Under the pieces are notes generated by a model. The model ran no database searches, was not told the origin of the DNA, and saw nothing but the letters and a program-made list of their open reading frames with translations. 64,000 bases of DNA from assembly GCF_003545765.1 (NCBI RefSeq), contig NZ_QXIO01000004.1:186001-250000 (forward strand), in the 5' to 3' direction. A program made the position numbers and the translations under genes. This DNA comes from Colwellia sp. RSH04. GTDB taxonomy: Bacteria; Pseudomonadota; Gammaproteobacteria; Enterobacterales; Alteromonadaceae. The first letter of the stretch is position 1; the number at the start of each line of letters is the position of its first letter. This document shows positions 55,082-64,000 of the stretch, piece after piece.

Positions 55082-55954
55082 TCATTTTACAAGTCGACTA
55101 CGAAGCGGAATTTGACACACATCTAACACGGGAGGTGGCTTTTGATAGAAAAATTCATGTGTGCGATGACGACGTTTTTCTATTCGCTCTAAAAAGTCTG
55201 AAGAAGCAGTGTTTTCTACTTCAATATGTATTTGTTGTGCTTTGGGTACATCTGTCATAATTTCCATCTTCACGATTGCTGTATAATCACGACTATCCAC
55301 AGCATATTCTCCTTCAATAGCCTCTGTTCGTTGAATGGCTTGAATATGCTGCATGCCATAAACCACGCGACCAAAAATTGTCATAATGCCATCTAAATAA
55401 CGTGGTGCTTGCCCAATAACAAAATAAAAATGGCTTGAGGCTGAGTCTGCTTCGTTCTGCCTAGCCATAGCTAATACACCAGGGCAATGAGTTAACCAAG
55501 CTTTGCCTGTTCCTTCCTGCACGTTTGTTGGTTCATATGCCACAGCAAAACTCTCTTTAAAGCCTGTTTGTGCAGCATAAAAATCATTCTCTTGAACTTT
55601 GGTAAAAGACCATGTTGAGTCAGTCGACCAATTACTTTCCATCGCAAGTAAGGGTACCGATTTATCTTTTTCACTGTCTTCTTTAGGGCCTGCTTGGGCA
55701 ACAAAACCATCAATAACACGATTAAACGTTACGCCGTCATAAAAGCCCTGCTTAACTAGCTGTTTAAATTGAGCAACATGTTTAGGTGAAAATTGCGGAG
55801 CTAATTCAATAACAACCTTGCCATGTGGCAGAGTAAGTAAAATAGTATTGCTACTATCTAATACTCGCCATTCTTTGTTATTTTTCTCTGCGCTACAAGA
55901 GGTAACACAAAGTAAACTGACTAACACCCCTATTAAAGCAATGCTCACCTTCAT
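55082..55954 (-). CDS. Cyclophilin-type peptidyl-prolyl isomerase, lipoprotein
   Basis: A 290-residue periplasmic isomerase. The N terminus (hydrophobic residues 5-17, then CVTSCSAEK) is a lipoprotein signal with Cys20 as the likely lipidated residue. The cyclophilin domain has the catalytic Arg in FNRVIDGFVAQAGP and the later MARQNEADSASSHFYFVIGQ with GRVVYGMQHIQAIQ. About fifty residues between these blocks (from about 90) are longer than in PpiA/PpiB, and a C-terminal extension of about 60 residues is basic. It folds exported proteins; the client is unknown. Confidence 0.85.
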   Translation of the reverse strand: MKVSIALIGVLVSLLCVTSCSAEKNNKEWRVLDSSNTILLTLPHGKVVIELAPQFSPKHVAQFKQLVKQGFYDGVTFNRVIDGFVAQAGPKEDSEKDKSVPLLAMESNWSTDSTWSFTKVQENDFYAAQTGFKESFAVAYEPTNVQEGTGKAWLTHCPGVLAMARQNEADSASSHFYFVIGQAPRYLDGIMTIFGRVVYGMQHIQAIQRTEAIEGEYAVDSRDYTAIVKMEIMTDVPKAQQIHIEVENTASSDFLERIEKRRHRTHEFFYQKPPPVLDVCQIPLRSRLVK

Positions 55955-56103
55955 GGTAAATTCCTTACACTTGTTGTTTTTATCATCGATAATGGCGCTA
56001 AGTTAAGCAAAAATAAGCTTGCTGTACCAGCACTAATGCTTTTTTGTTACCATAACGAAAGATCAACATGCCCTTTAGTTCATTTGATGATTGTGGAAAA
56101 TTT

Positions 56104-56814
56104 ATGAATAAAAGTATTATTACCAATACCCTTGCGTTAATCGCAACAATTTTAGGCTACACCCTAGCTCAACCTATATTATTCACCGTTGGTTTATTTG
56201 CTTTATCTGGCGCAATAACTAACTGGGTCGCTATTCATATGTTATTTGAAAAAGTGCCTCTGCTATATGGTTCAGGTGTCATTCCTGCGCGCTTTGAAGA
56301 GTTTAAATTAGGGATCCGCCAACTAATGATGACCCAATTTTTTACTCAAGAGAATATTGATAGGTTTTTATCTGACAGCTCAGGCAATGCTAGCGCTATT
56401 GACTTAAACCCTATTATTGAAAAAGTCGATTTATCACCTGCCTTCGATAGCTTAGTAAACGTTATCGAAAACTCTTCTTTTGGTGGCATGTTAGCCATGG
56501 TTGGCGGAAGTGAAGCAATTCAACCAATGAAAGAGCCCTTTGTCGAGAAAATGAAAGAAGCTGTGCAGGACATCACCAGCACAGATCATTTTAAACAACT
56601 TTTGCGAGATGAACTTGAGCAGCCTGATGTTATTGCCGGTATGCAAGAAAAAGTCAGTGATATTATTGAGAAACGTTTAAATGAATTAACACCACAGTTA
56701 GTGAAAGATATTATTCAAGAAATGATACGAAAACACTTAGGTTGGCTAGTCGTTTGGGGAGGCGTTTTTGGTGGTTTGATTGGCTTAATTGCCGCCTTAA
56801 GTAAAACCTTATAA
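56104..56814 (+). CDS. DUF445 family membrane protein
   Basis: A 236-residue protein with membrane segments at both ends (about residues 4-45 and 213-234) and a charged helical middle. GALSGAITNWVAIHMLFEKV-type sequence (here LFALSGAITNWVAIHMLFEK) and GSGVIPARFEEFKLGIRQLM are the DUF445 core. I use the ATG at 56104 because the family begins at this first helix; an upstream ATG at 56068 has no ribosome binding site. Function is unknown for the family. Confidence 0.82.
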   Translation: MNKSIITNTLALIATILGYTLAQPILFTVGLFALSGAITNWVAIHMLFEKVPLLYGSGVIPARFEEFKLGIRQLMMTQFFTQENIDRFLSDSSGNASAIDLNPIIEKVDLSPAFDSLVNVIENSSFGGMLAMVGGSEAIQPMKEPFVEKMKEAVQDITSTDHFKQLLRDELEQPDVIAGMQEKVSDIIEKRLNELTPQLVKDIIQEMIRKHLGWLVVWGGVFGGLIGLIAALSKTL

Positions 56815-56874
56815 GTACAGTGTAAACACGTAAAAATTTATATACTAAAAATAGATGAAATAAGTATTAATTAT

Positions 56875-56913
56875 TACGTTAAAAACCTTTATGTTTAACG
56901 TAAATTTACGTTA
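56875..56913 (+). promoter_or_regulatory. Clustered palindromic half-sites upstream of the aminotransferase gene
   Basis: TACGTTAAA (56875-56883) and TTTAACGTA (56894-56902) are a perfect inverted repeat, and the right arm is part of a second perfect palindrome AACGTAAATTTACGTT (56897-56912). They lie 95-133 bp before the aminotransferase start, with a TTGACC hexamer just after. The spacing does not fit a standard TyrR box. Confidence 0.5.
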
Positions 56914-57007
56914 TGCTTGACCCTTAATTAATAGGGTGTTTTTTCTGCTGATTACAGTGGCGTAATTGATAGCAAACATCCATCTAACCACAAGGTAAAC
57001 TTCTGTC

Positions 57008-58195
57008 ATGTTTGGTAGTTTAAAGGCTTTGCCTGCCGACCCAATTTTAGGGTTATTGGCTAAATATAGAAAAGATGACAATCCAAATAAAATCGATTTG
57101 GGTGTTGGCGTATACAAGAACGAAGCAGGTGAAACCACTGTACTTGATTGTGTAAAAAAAGCTGAGTTACATCGCCTAAATACCGAAGACAGTAAAGTTT
57201 ACATTGGTCCAACAGGCTCTGAACTATTTAATGAAAAAATGGCTGAGCTAATTTTTGGCGATCATAAAGTGTTAGCTGAGAACCGTGCTCGTACTATTTC
57301 AACACCAGGTGGCACAGGTTCACTTCGCGTTGCAGCAGAATTTATTAAAAGTTGTAAACAAGGCGCGACAATTTGGGTTAGTAATCCAACATGGGCTAAC
57401 CATACAGGGTTATTTGAAGCTGCGGGGATTACGGTAAAAACCTATCCTTATTATGACTACGAAAAGAAAAACTTAGATTTTGACGGCATGCTTGCAGCGC
57501 TGAAAGAAGTGGCAAGTGATGATGTCGTGTTATTGCATGCTTGTTGTCATAACCCAAGTGGTATGGATTTAAATAAAGAACAATGGCAGCAAGTTGCTGA
57601 TGTTGCCAAATCAGTCGGTTTTACTCCGCTTATAGATATGGCTTATCAAGGTTTTGGTGAAGGACTTGATGAAGATGCGTACGGTTTGCGCTTAATGGCT
57701 GATTCTGTAAAAGAAATGATCGTATGTAGTTCATGTTCTAAAAACTTTGGCCTATACCGTGAACGTATTGGTGGCTGTACTATTATTGGTGAGTCGAGCA
57801 TCAGTGCAGATATCGCTTTTTCTGTATTGCTCTCAGTTGTACGAGTTATTTACTCAATGCCACCTGCACACGGTGCCGCTATTGTTGAAACTATTTTGAG
57901 TTCTGATGAACTACGCACACAATGGTATGCAGAGCTAAAAGAAATGCGCGATCGCATTAACGGCAACCGTCAACTTATTGTAGACAAACTTGTTGAAAAC
58001 GGAGTTGAGCGTGACTTTAGCTTTATCACTCGCCAAAGTGGTATGTTCTCTTTCTTAGGTATTACTCCTGAGCAAGTGCAACAGCTGCAAGATGAATACA
58101 GCATTTATATGGTTGGCTCTAGTCGTATGAGTATTGCGGGTATTGCTAACAGCAATGTTGATTACCTTGCTAAGTCCATTGCTAAAGTACTCTAA
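57008..58195 (+). CDS. tyrB: Aromatic amino acid / aspartate aminotransferase
   Basis: A PLP-dependent class I aminotransferase of 395 residues, TyrB/AspC branch. The Schiff-base lysine lies in CSSCSKNFGLYRERIGG (near residue 246), NPTWANHTGLFEAAG and ACCHNPSGMDL bind the cofactor and substrate, and DMAYQGFGEG holds the pyridine-binding Asp. It transfers amino groups between glutamate and aromatic amino acids or aspartate; the two cannot be told apart from sequence by eye. The start is set by MFGSLKALPADPILGLL, usual for the family. A terminator follows. Confidence 0.9.
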   Translation: MFGSLKALPADPILGLLAKYRKDDNPNKIDLGVGVYKNEAGETTVLDCVKKAELHRLNTEDSKVYIGPTGSELFNEKMAELIFGDHKVLAENRARTISTPGGTGSLRVAAEFIKSCKQGATIWVSNPTWANHTGLFEAAGITVKTYPYYDYEKKNLDFDGMLAALKEVASDDVVLLHACCHNPSGMDLNKEQWQQVADVAKSVGFTPLIDMAYQGFGEGLDEDAYGLRLMADSVKEMIVCSSCSKNFGLYRERIGGCTIIGESSISADIAFSVLLSVVRVIYSMPPAHGAAIVETILSSDELRTQWYAELKEMRDRINGNRQLIVDKLVENGVERDFSFITRQSGMFSFLGITPEQVQQLQDEYSIYMVGSSRMSIAGIANSNVDYLAKSIAKVL

Positions 58196-58222
58196 TTAGC
58201 ACGGTTTATTGCTGTACTAAAC

Positions 58223-58275
58223 AAGCTGAGCTTTTTTTATTCTAATAGAGTAAAATATCGCTCAGCTTTTTTTAT
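58223..58275 (+). terminator. Terminator of the aminotransferase gene
   Basis: AAGCTGAGC and GCTCAGCTT arms around 58224-58232 and 58260-58268 with a long AT-rich loop, then seven Ts. Confidence 0.8.
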
Positions 58276-58346
58276 TGCTTAAATTTTGATGCCACTCATC
58301 ATGTTTCCTTAGCAATAGTCAAATTAAACCTTATTGAGGAATTACT

Positions 58347-58979
58347 GTGTCTGTTACAGGTAATTTATTTATTCTTTCTGCACCAAGTGGCGCAGGTAAA
58401 TCTAGCCTAATTAAAGCATTATTAGCACAAGGTAATGATAGTAACACGCGAGATATGCAAGTCTCTGTTTCACATACAACACGTGCTCCTCGTCCTGGCG
58501 AGAAAAATGGCGAACATTATCACTTTGTCTCTGTAGACGAGTTTAAAGCACAGATAAGCCAAGGTACCTTTTATGAGTATGCTGAAGTCTTCGGTAATTA
58601 CTATGGCACTTCTGAAATCGCTATTGATGCGCAACTCGCGCAAGGTATTGATGTATTTTTGGATATAGACTGGCAAGGTGCACAACAGGTTAGGGTAAAA
58701 AAGCCTGATGTAACCACTATCTTTATAAGCCCACCATCTAAACAAGAGCTAGAAAATAGATTACGTGGGCGTGGACAAGATAGCGAAGAAATTATCGCAG
58801 GTCGCATGGCTCAGGCTCAGGCTGAATGCTCTCATTTTCATGAATTTGATTACATCATCATTAATGATGATTTTAACCAAGCATTGGCTGACTTAAAAAC
58901 CATCGTTTATAATCAAAGACTGACATGTAATCAACAATCTGAACAACATAAAATTTTATTAAGTGAGTTGATTAAATAA
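58347..58979 (+). CDS. gmk: Guanylate kinase
   Basis: Phosphorylates GMP (and dGMP) to GDP with ATP. The 210-residue product has the P-loop [34 protein letters not shown] for GMP binding, and [13 protein letters not shown]. It opens the gmk-rpoZ-spoT run, a common gammaproteobacterial order tying guanine-nucleotide supply to the stringent response. ATG choice is clear: GTG/ATG alternatives upstream break the frame. Confidence 0.97.
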   Translation: MSVTGNLFILSAPSGAGKSSLIKALLAQGNDSNTRDMQVSVSHTTRAPRPGEKNGEHYHFVSVDEFKAQISQGTFYEYAEVFGNYYGTSEIAIDAQLAQGIDVFLDIDWQGAQQVRVKKPDVTTIFISPPSKQELENRLRGRGQDSEEIIAGRMAQAQAECSHFHEFDYIIINDDFNQALADLKTIVYNQRLTCNQQSEQHKILLSELIK

Positions 58980-59179
58980 CACCATAAATTTTGGCATTGA
59001 TAAGCGCCATATTTTATTGAAATGAGTTTTTTACAACCCCTTTTTAACCCTTAAGTTGCAATCTTTACGTTCATTTAAGCTTAAACTTAGCTTTATTAGC
59101 CATTTCTATGGACTGATACTTGCTTAATTAGCAAGCGAACAGTAAACTACGCAACTATTTTATTAGTTGGAGTGACCAA

Positions 59180-59467
59180 ATGGCTCGCGTAACTGTTGAA
59201 GATGCCGTTGAAAAAATCGGTAATCGTTTTGATTTGGTGTTAGTTGCATCACGTCGTGCTCGTCAAATTGCAACGGGCGGAAAAGAACCTTTGGTAGACA
59301 TTGAAAATGACAAACCAACGGTACTTGCTTTACGTGAAATTGAAGCAGATTTAATTTCTAATGAAGTAATGGATAGCTCTGAACGCCAAGAACAAATTGA
59401 GCAAGATACTGCAGAATTAGATGCAGTAGCTGCAATTGTTGGTGGTCAACAAGACGAATTAAGTTAA
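59180..59467 (+). CDS. rpoZ: RNA polymerase omega subunit
   Basis: Small subunit that helps assemble RNA polymerase and forms part of the ppGpp site. The 95 residues begin [20 protein letters not shown] with [15 protein letters not shown] and the conserved [13 protein letters not shown]. The ATG has GGAG upstream. It is followed by a terminator and then spoT, so spoT probably also has its own promoter here. Confidence 0.97.
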   Translation: MARVTVEDAVEKIGNRFDLVLVASRRARQIATGGKEPLVDIENDKPTVLALREIEADLISNEVMDSSERQEQIEQDTAELDAVAAIVGGQQDELS

Positions 59468-59509
59468 GTTTCTCCCTTATCGCAAGATAAGCGTCAATTT
59501 AACTTAACG

Positions 59510-59565
59510 AAAAGCGCGTACTTTACTCTGTTACATTAAACAGACGGGTTACGCGCTTTTTATTG
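59510..59565 (+). terminator. Terminator between rpoZ and spoT
   Basis: AAAAGCGCGTA (59510-59520) pairs with TACGCGCTTTT (59550-59560), then TTATT. The 29-base loop is long, with a smaller CTGT/ACAG inside. Confidence 0.8.
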
Positions 59566-59636
59566 CTTTGCATTTAATAAAAATGCCGCGTATTCTAGTA
59601 TATATACTCAAATGACTTAGCGATTTGGAGTGGTAG

Positions 59637-61745
59637 GTGTACCTATTTGAACCTTTAAAAGAAATCAGCTCTTCCTATCTATCAAAAGTACAAATTGATC
59701 TACTTAAGCATGCTTTTATTGTTGCCCAAGATGCACATGAAGGGCAAATGCGCTCAAGTGGTGACCCTTATATTACGCATCCTGTCGCGGTAGCGATTAA
59801 TTTAGCTAATATGCATTTAGACCATGAAACATTAATGGCCGCTTTATTACATGATGTTATTGAAGACACTGAAGTCACCAAAGATGAACTCGCTGAATTA
59901 TTCGGTCATACAGTCGCAGAGTTAGTCGAAGGGGTAAGCAAACTAGATAAACTTAAATTTGATAACAAAGAAGAGATGCAAGCGGAAAATTTCCGCAAAA
60001 TGGTACTTGCTATGGTGCAAGATATCCGTGTTATATTAATCAAGCTCGCAGACAGAACTCATAACATGCGCACATTAGGCTCTTTAAGGCCTGACAAGCG
60101 TCGACGTATTGCCCGTGAAACGCTAGATATTTACGCACCTATTGCCAACAGGTTAGGTATTCATGACATCAAAAATGAATTGGAATTATTAGGCTTTCAG
60201 GCACTTTACCCTATGCGATCGCGTGCATTAGCTTCAGCGGTAAAAAGTGCTCGAGGTAACCGCAAGGCAATTATAAATAATATTCAGGAAGAAATTGCAG
60301 CACGTCTTGAAGAAAGCGGTATTAAAGCTCAAGTCATTGGTAGAGAAAAACACCTTTATTCTATTTATCGTAAAATGCTTAATAAAGAATTAATGTTCAA
60401 TGAAGTCATGGACATTTACGCCTTTCGAGTGATTGTTGAAGAAAAAATAGATAACTGTTACCGCACGCTTGGAGCGGTTCATAATTTATTTAAACCCATT
60501 GAAACACGCTTTAAAGATTATATTGCTATTCCTAAAACCAATGGCTATCAGTCACTGCACACCTCGTTAATTGGTCCTCATGGTATACCCGTAGAGATTC
60601 AAATTCGTACTCAAGACATGGATCAAATGGCTGATATGGGTGTTGCAGCGCACTGGCTTTATAAACAAGCAAGTGACGACTCTGGCACAACAGCACAAAT
60701 GAAAGCACGTCGTTGGATGCAAAGTTTACTTGAATTACAACAAAGCGCGGGGAGTTCATTTGAGTTTATTGAAAATGTAAAATCAGATTTATTCCCTGAA
60801 GAAATTTACGTTTTCACGCCTGATGGGCGCATTATAGAATTGCCGATGGGAGCTACCGCAGTCGATTTCGCCTATGCAGTTCATACCGATGTTGGTAACT
60901 CTTGTGTAGGGGTAAAGGTAGATAGAAAGCCTTACCCATTAAGCCAGCCTATCGATTCAGGTCAAACTATTGAAGTAGTAACCTCTGCAGCAGCAAGGCC
61001 CAACGCCACTTGGCTTAACTTTGTTGTTACCGCAAAAGCTCGACTACAAATACGGACTTATTTACGTTCAAGAGAAAAAGATGAGTCACATGCACTTGGC
61101 TTAAGGTTATTGAGTCATGCGTTAGGTAAAACAAAACTTGAAGACATTGAGCAAGACAAAATAGACGCGGTAGTACAACAAAGTGGTAATGACACCTTTG
61201 ATGAACTCATTACGAATATTGGTCTTGGTAATGCGCTTAGCATTGGTATTGCTCGACAACTTACCAACGAATTCACCGAAGATAGTGATGAAACGCAGAA
61301 TATCAATAAAGCTAAAATGCCCATTAAAGGCACTGAGGGCATGTTGGTTAGCTATGGTAAATGTTGCCGCCCTATTCCAGGTGATTCTATTCTCGCTTAT
61401 TTAAGCCCTGGTAAAGGGTTAATGGTGCATCAACAAGGCTGCCGGAATATTAAAGGCCATGAACAAGGCAGTTTATTTCCAGTAAAATGGGATTCTGATA
61501 TTGATCGAGAATTTATCGCTAAATTAAGGGTAGAAATTGTCAATCATCAAGGTGCTTTAGCCTTGTTGACCAGTGTTGTTGCAAAGAGTGGCTCTAACGT
61601 ACATAACCTTAATTCAGGCGAAAAAGATTCTGGTTTATATGTTATTGATATGGAAATAACCTGTCGAGATCGTATTCATTTAGCTGATATTATAAGAAAA
61701 ATCAAAGTGATGGTTGATGTTCAACGCGTCATCCGAAATAAATAA
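59637..61745 (+). CDS. spoT: Bifunctional (p)ppGpp synthase/hydrolase SpoT
   Basis: Makes and breaks the alarmone ppGpp. The 702 residues comprise an HD hydrolase domain ([11 protein letters not shown] near residue 72 and RTHNMRTL), the synthetase domain ([20 protein letters not shown] and [14 protein letters not shown]), a TGS domain ([20 protein letters not shown]) and a C-terminal ACT-type domain. The start is GTG at 59637 with GGAG six bases upstream; the resulting MYLFEPL matches the family's N terminus. SpoT is told from RelA by the intact hydrolase site. Confidence 0.97.
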   Translation: MYLFEPLKEISSSYLSKVQIDLLKHAFIVAQDAHEGQMRSSGDPYITHPVAVAINLANMHLDHETLMAALLHDVIEDTEVTKDELAELFGHTVAELVEGVSKLDKLKFDNKEEMQAENFRKMVLAMVQDIRVILIKLADRTHNMRTLGSLRPDKRRRIARETLDIYAPIANRLGIHDIKNELELLGFQALYPMRSRALASAVKSARGNRKAIINNIQEEIAARLEESGIKAQVIGREKHLYSIYRKMLNKELMFNEVMDIYAFRVIVEEKIDNCYRTLGAVHNLFKPIETRFKDYIAIPKTNGYQSLHTSLIGPHGIPVEIQIRTQDMDQMADMGVAAHWLYKQASDDSGTTAQMKARRWMQSLLELQQSAGSSFEFIENVKSDLFPEEIYVFTPDGRIIELPMGATAVDFAYAVHTDVGNSCVGVKVDRKPYPLSQPIDSGQTIEVVTSAAARPNATWLNFVVTAKARLQIRTYLRSREKDESHALGLRLLSHALGKTKLEDIEQDKIDAVVQQSGNDTFDELITNIGLGNALSIGIARQLTNEFTEDSDETQNINKAKMPIKGTEGMLVSYGKCCRPIPGDSILAYLSPGKGLMVHQQGCRNIKGHEQGSLFPVKWDSDIDREFIAKLRVEIVNHQGALALLTSVVAKSGSNVHNLNSGEKDSGLYVIDMEITCRDRIHLADIIRKIKVMVDVQRVIRNK

Positions 61746-61774
61746 CACCCGAATATATTGAAGTAGGATTAACA

Positions 61775-62164
61775 ATGAAAAGTATTATTTCAACAGATAA
61801 AGCACCTAGTGCTATTGGTACTTATAGCCAAGCGGTTAAAGTAAAAAACACCGTTTATTTATCAGGTCAAATTCCATTAGTTCCTGAAACGATGGAAGTC
61901 ATTTCTGAAGAGTTTTCTGAGCAAGCCGAGCAAGTATTCAAAAACTTATCCGCAGTGTGTGAAGCAGCTGGCGGCAGTATTAACGACATGGTAAAAGTCA
62001 ATATTTTCATGACTGACTTAAGCAACTTTGCTACGGTTAATGAAGTAATGGCACGTTATTTTGAACAGCCTTACCCTGCACGTGCTGCAATACAGGTTTC
62101 AAGACTACCAAAAGATGTCGCGATAGAAATTGATGGTGTATTAGAATTACCAAGCGTTACCTAA
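61775..62164 (+). CDS. ridA: RidA family reactive enamine/imine deaminase
   Basis: Removes reactive 2-aminoacrylate and related intermediates formed by PLP enzymes. The 129-residue product has the RidA/YjgF signature: [20 protein letters not shown], the conserved Arg in [21 protein letters not shown] and a final EID-x-VL. It lies 29 bp after spoT with AAGTAGGA upstream, the usual spoT-ridA-trmH-recG order. Confidence 0.95.
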   Translation: MKSIISTDKAPSAIGTYSQAVKVKNTVYLSGQIPLVPETMEVISEEFSEQAEQVFKNLSAVCEAAGGSINDMVKVNIFMTDLSNFATVNEVMARYFEQPYPARAAIQVSRLPKDVAIEIDGVLELPSVT

Positions 62165-62246
62165 AAAAAGACTCCACCAAACTCACCTTATTATTGAGCT
62201 ATAGACACAAAATAGCTCACTCATTGACTAAAGAACGATTAACACT

Positions 62247-62954
62247 ATGACACCAGAAAGACTTGACCGTATCAATACCATGTTAGATAAACGCCAACCC
62301 GATCTAACCGTATGTATGGAAGGTGTACACAAGCATCACAATTTAGCTGCTGTGGTACGTACTTGTGATGCAATTGGGGTTAGTGATGTTCATGCGGTTT
62401 GGAAGAGTGAAGAAACTGAGGTCAGGGGTGGCAGTGCTGCGGGTAGCCAAAACTGGATTGATGTTCATAATTACCATCAAACCGCTGATGCTATTGCCGC
62501 ATTAAAAGCACAAGGTATGCAGGTGTTAGTGACTAATTTATCTGAAACTGCGGTCGACTTTAAAGAAATTGATTATACCAAGCCCACCGCAATAATTTTA
62601 GGCCAAGAAAAATTTGGTGCCTCAAAAGAAGCACTTGCCCTTGCTGATCAAGATATTATTATACCTATGGTGGGCATGGTGCAATCACTGAACGTCTCTG
62701 TTGCCTGCTCGGTTGTTCTCTATGAAGCTCAACGACAAAGGCAAGTAGCTGGTATGTATGACCAACCTCGTTTAAGCGAAGAACGACGTCAGCGGGTATT
62801 ATTTGAAGGTGGGCACCCTATTTTTGCTGAAGCCTGTCAACGTAAAGGATTACCATACCCTGCGATTGATGAGCATGGACAAATAGTTGCTGATGAATCA
62901 TGGTGGCAAAAAATGCAAATGAACAAAGACGCTTGGCAGCATATTGATGACTAA
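62247..62954 (+). CDS. trmH: tRNA (guanosine(18)-2'-O)-methyltransferase
   Basis: Methylates the ribose of G18 in tRNA; SPOUT (trefoil-knot) family. The 235 residues begin MTPERLDRINTMLDKRQPDL and TVCMEGVHKHHNLAAVVRTCD, with the SAM-binding knot motifs IILGQEKFGASKEAL and MVGMVQSLNVSVACSVVLYE. Length matches the E. coli enzyme. It is followed after 22 bp by recG. Confidence 0.96.
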   Translation: MTPERLDRINTMLDKRQPDLTVCMEGVHKHHNLAAVVRTCDAIGVSDVHAVWKSEETEVRGGSAAGSQNWIDVHNYHQTADAIAALKAQGMQVLVTNLSETAVDFKEIDYTKPTAIILGQEKFGASKEALALADQDIIIPMVGMVQSLNVSVACSVVLYEAQRQRQVAGMYDQPRLSEERRQRVLFEGGHPIFAEACQRKGLPYPAIDEHGQIVADESWWQKMQMNKDAWQHIDD

Positions 62955-62976
62955 TCAAGAAAAGTAAATCATTGCC

Positions 62977-64000
62977 ATGGAAGCACTGACTAAACTCTCT
63001 CAAGTTAACCTCACCTCGTTAAAAGGTGTCGGCCCTAGCTTAGCCACCAAATTGGAAAAGATTGGCTTAGTGTCTGTTCAAGACATGTTATTCCATTTGC
63101 CGTTGCGCTACGAAGATAAAACTCGCGTAACCAGCATTAGAGATCTTTTGCCCGGCACCTCAACCAATATTATTGGTGAAATAACCAATAGTCAGATAAC
63201 CCAAGGCAAGCGCCGTATGTTAGTGGTTACACTCAACGACGGCACAGGTAGTATTCAACTATGCTTCTTTAGTTTTTCTGCTAGTCAAAAGAATAATCTT
63301 AACATCGGACGCGCGATCAGATGTTATGGTGAAATAAAGCGTGGCCCTCGTGGTTATCAAATTGTTCACCCTGAATACAAAGCGCTTGATCAAGACTCAC
63401 CATTAACACCTGTTGAAGAAACGCTAACTCCTGTATACCCAAGTACAGACGGCTTAAGACAAATATCATTACGTAGTATAAGCGAACAAGCATTACAACG
63501 ACTTCAACGGGGAATAGTTGACGAGCTGTTACCTGATGACTTATTTAGCGAACAGTATTCCCTCAGCCAAGCCCTTACTATTATTCACCGTCCGCCACCC
63601 GATGTTTCCGTCGAGCAACTTGAACAAGGTAAACACCCAGCCCAATTAAGGCTAATAAAAGAAGAATTGCTTGCTCATAACTTGAGTATGCAGAAATTGA
63701 GGCAAAACAGCGATGTTCATGAAGCCATTTCATTGCATGTCGATGAAGATTTAGCACAACAATTTCTTAACTCATTACCTTTTTCACCAACAAATGCCCA
63801 AGCACGTGTCGTTAAAGAGGTTCAAAAAGATTTAGCAAAATCACTACCTATGATGCGCTTAGTGCAAGGTGATGTCGGCTCAGGTAAAACCTTAGTCGCT
63901 GCATTATCAGCACTAACCGCAATTGGTCAAGGCTATCAAGTTGCCCTAATGGCACCAACAGAAATACTCGCTGAACAGCATGCCATTAATTTTCAACATT
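62977..64000 (+). CDS. recG: ATP-dependent DNA helicase RecG, 5' part
   Basis: Branch-migration helicase that remodels stalled replication forks and Holliday junctions. The first 341 codons are in the window and the frame runs off the end. The wedge domain is seen (LTSLKGVGPSLATKLEKIGL, LPLRYEDKTR, LNDGTGSIQLCFFSFSASQK), then the first helicase-lobe ATP-binding site VQGDVGSGKTLVAA (near residue 305). The ATG at 62977 gives the usual MEALTKLSQVNLTSLKGVG start. End of the spoT-ridA-trmH-recG run. Confidence 0.95.
   Translation, partial: MEALTKLSQVNLTSLKGVGPSLATKLEKIGLVSVQDMLFHLPLRYEDKTRVTSIRDLLPGTSTNIIGEITNSQITQGKRRMLVVTLNDGTGSIQLCFFSFSASQKNNLNIGRAIRCYGEIKRGPRGYQIVHPEYKALDQDSPLTPVEETLTPVYPSTDGLRQISLRSISEQALQRLQRGIVDELLPDDLFSEQYSLSQALTIIHRPPPDVSVEQLEQGKHPAQLRLIKEELLAHNLSMQKLRQNSDVHEAISLHVDEDLAQQFLNSLPFSPTNAQARVVKEVQKDLAKSLPMMRLVQGDVGSGKTLVAALSALTAIGQGYQVALMAPTEILAEQHAINFQH

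Noticed and set aside
56056..56077. GAAAGATCAACA near 56057, like the MITE end at 41886
   Set aside because: Only 12 bases match and no partner repeat lies within several hundred bases on either side, so it is probably chance.
56911..57138. Minus-strand 75-codon frame opposite the aminotransferase start
   Set aside because: It is the mirror of conserved coding sequence and has no ribosome binding site or family match.

Overview
The window is a continuous piece of chromosome from an AT-rich gammaproteobacterium. The gene content and neighbourhoods (a ctaA-ctaB-SCO cytochrome oxidase cluster, coaBC-slmA, rpmBG-radC, gmk, rpoZ-spoT-ridA-trmH-recG, a DcaP-type porin, a sodium:solute symporter with a DUF4212 small subunit, many secreted peptidases) suggest a marine Alteromonadales bacterium, most likely Colwelliaceae (Colwellia/Thalassotalea-like). 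This assignment is from memory of the families, not from a search.

Layout. 1-4602: the end of an aa3-type cytochrome c oxidase operon (subunit III, SURF1, a SCO-like membrane protein, heme A and heme O synthases, SCO1). 4613-8462: a secreted polysaccharide deacetylase, a MATE exporter and an IS110-family (IS1111-like) element whose transposase carries an amber codon. 8646-16787: small membrane proteins, NfuA, a large M14 peptidase, ComF, BioH, a pair of unusual genes (a flagellar-rod-C-terminus-like small protein and an HExxH protein) and a TetR regulator. 17010-26517: coaD, mutM, rpmG-rpmB, a ParA/ribbon-helix-helix pair, a PilZ protein, radC, coaBC, slmA, pepD and a diguanylate cyclase. 26691-41622: a carbon-sensing and acetate region made of a CrbR-like response regulator, a CrbS-like transporter/histidine kinase, a divergent TPP-riboswitch thiamine salvage operon (TonB receptor, YkoF-like protein, PnuT-like permease, thiamine kinase-like protein), a VC_2705-type symporter with its small subunit, and a divergent CBS/nucleotidyltransferase-exonuclease pair. 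41638-41903 is a MITE-like element. 42128-50196: an orphan ExbD, an M17 aminopeptidase, a solute-binding protein, an S9 peptidase, an esterase and a DcaP-like porin. 50287-53465: a possible Fur-controlled small RNA, tex and greB. 53489-64000: a TraF-like outer-membrane protein, a cyclophilin lipoprotein, DUF445, an aromatic/aspartate aminotransferase, gmk, rpoZ, spoT, ridA, trmH and the start of recG.

Most of the window is core chromosome. The parts that ordinary gene annotation does not explain are mostly non-coding: (i) a structured right end of the IS, in the place where IS1111-type guide RNAs are encoded, plus a left-end hairpin that would bury the transposase start; (ii) a shared 7-2-7 palindrome (consensus TTAGACTnnAGTCTAA) found twice between the acetate symporter and its divergent neighbour and twice upstream of the DcaP porin, a candidate binding site for the CrbR-like regulator; (iii) a perfect 16-bp-arm palindrome matching a Fur box, followed by a -10-like hexamer, a hairpin and a strong minus-strand terminator, which looks like a small-RNA gene; (iv) a 266-bp MITE with TA target duplication; (v) a chromosomal type Ib-like ParA/RHH pair with an upstream inverted repeat. 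I see no tRNA, rRNA, CRISPR array or obvious defence system. Nothing here proves a wholly new system; the small-RNA locus and the IS guide-RNA region are the best candidates.
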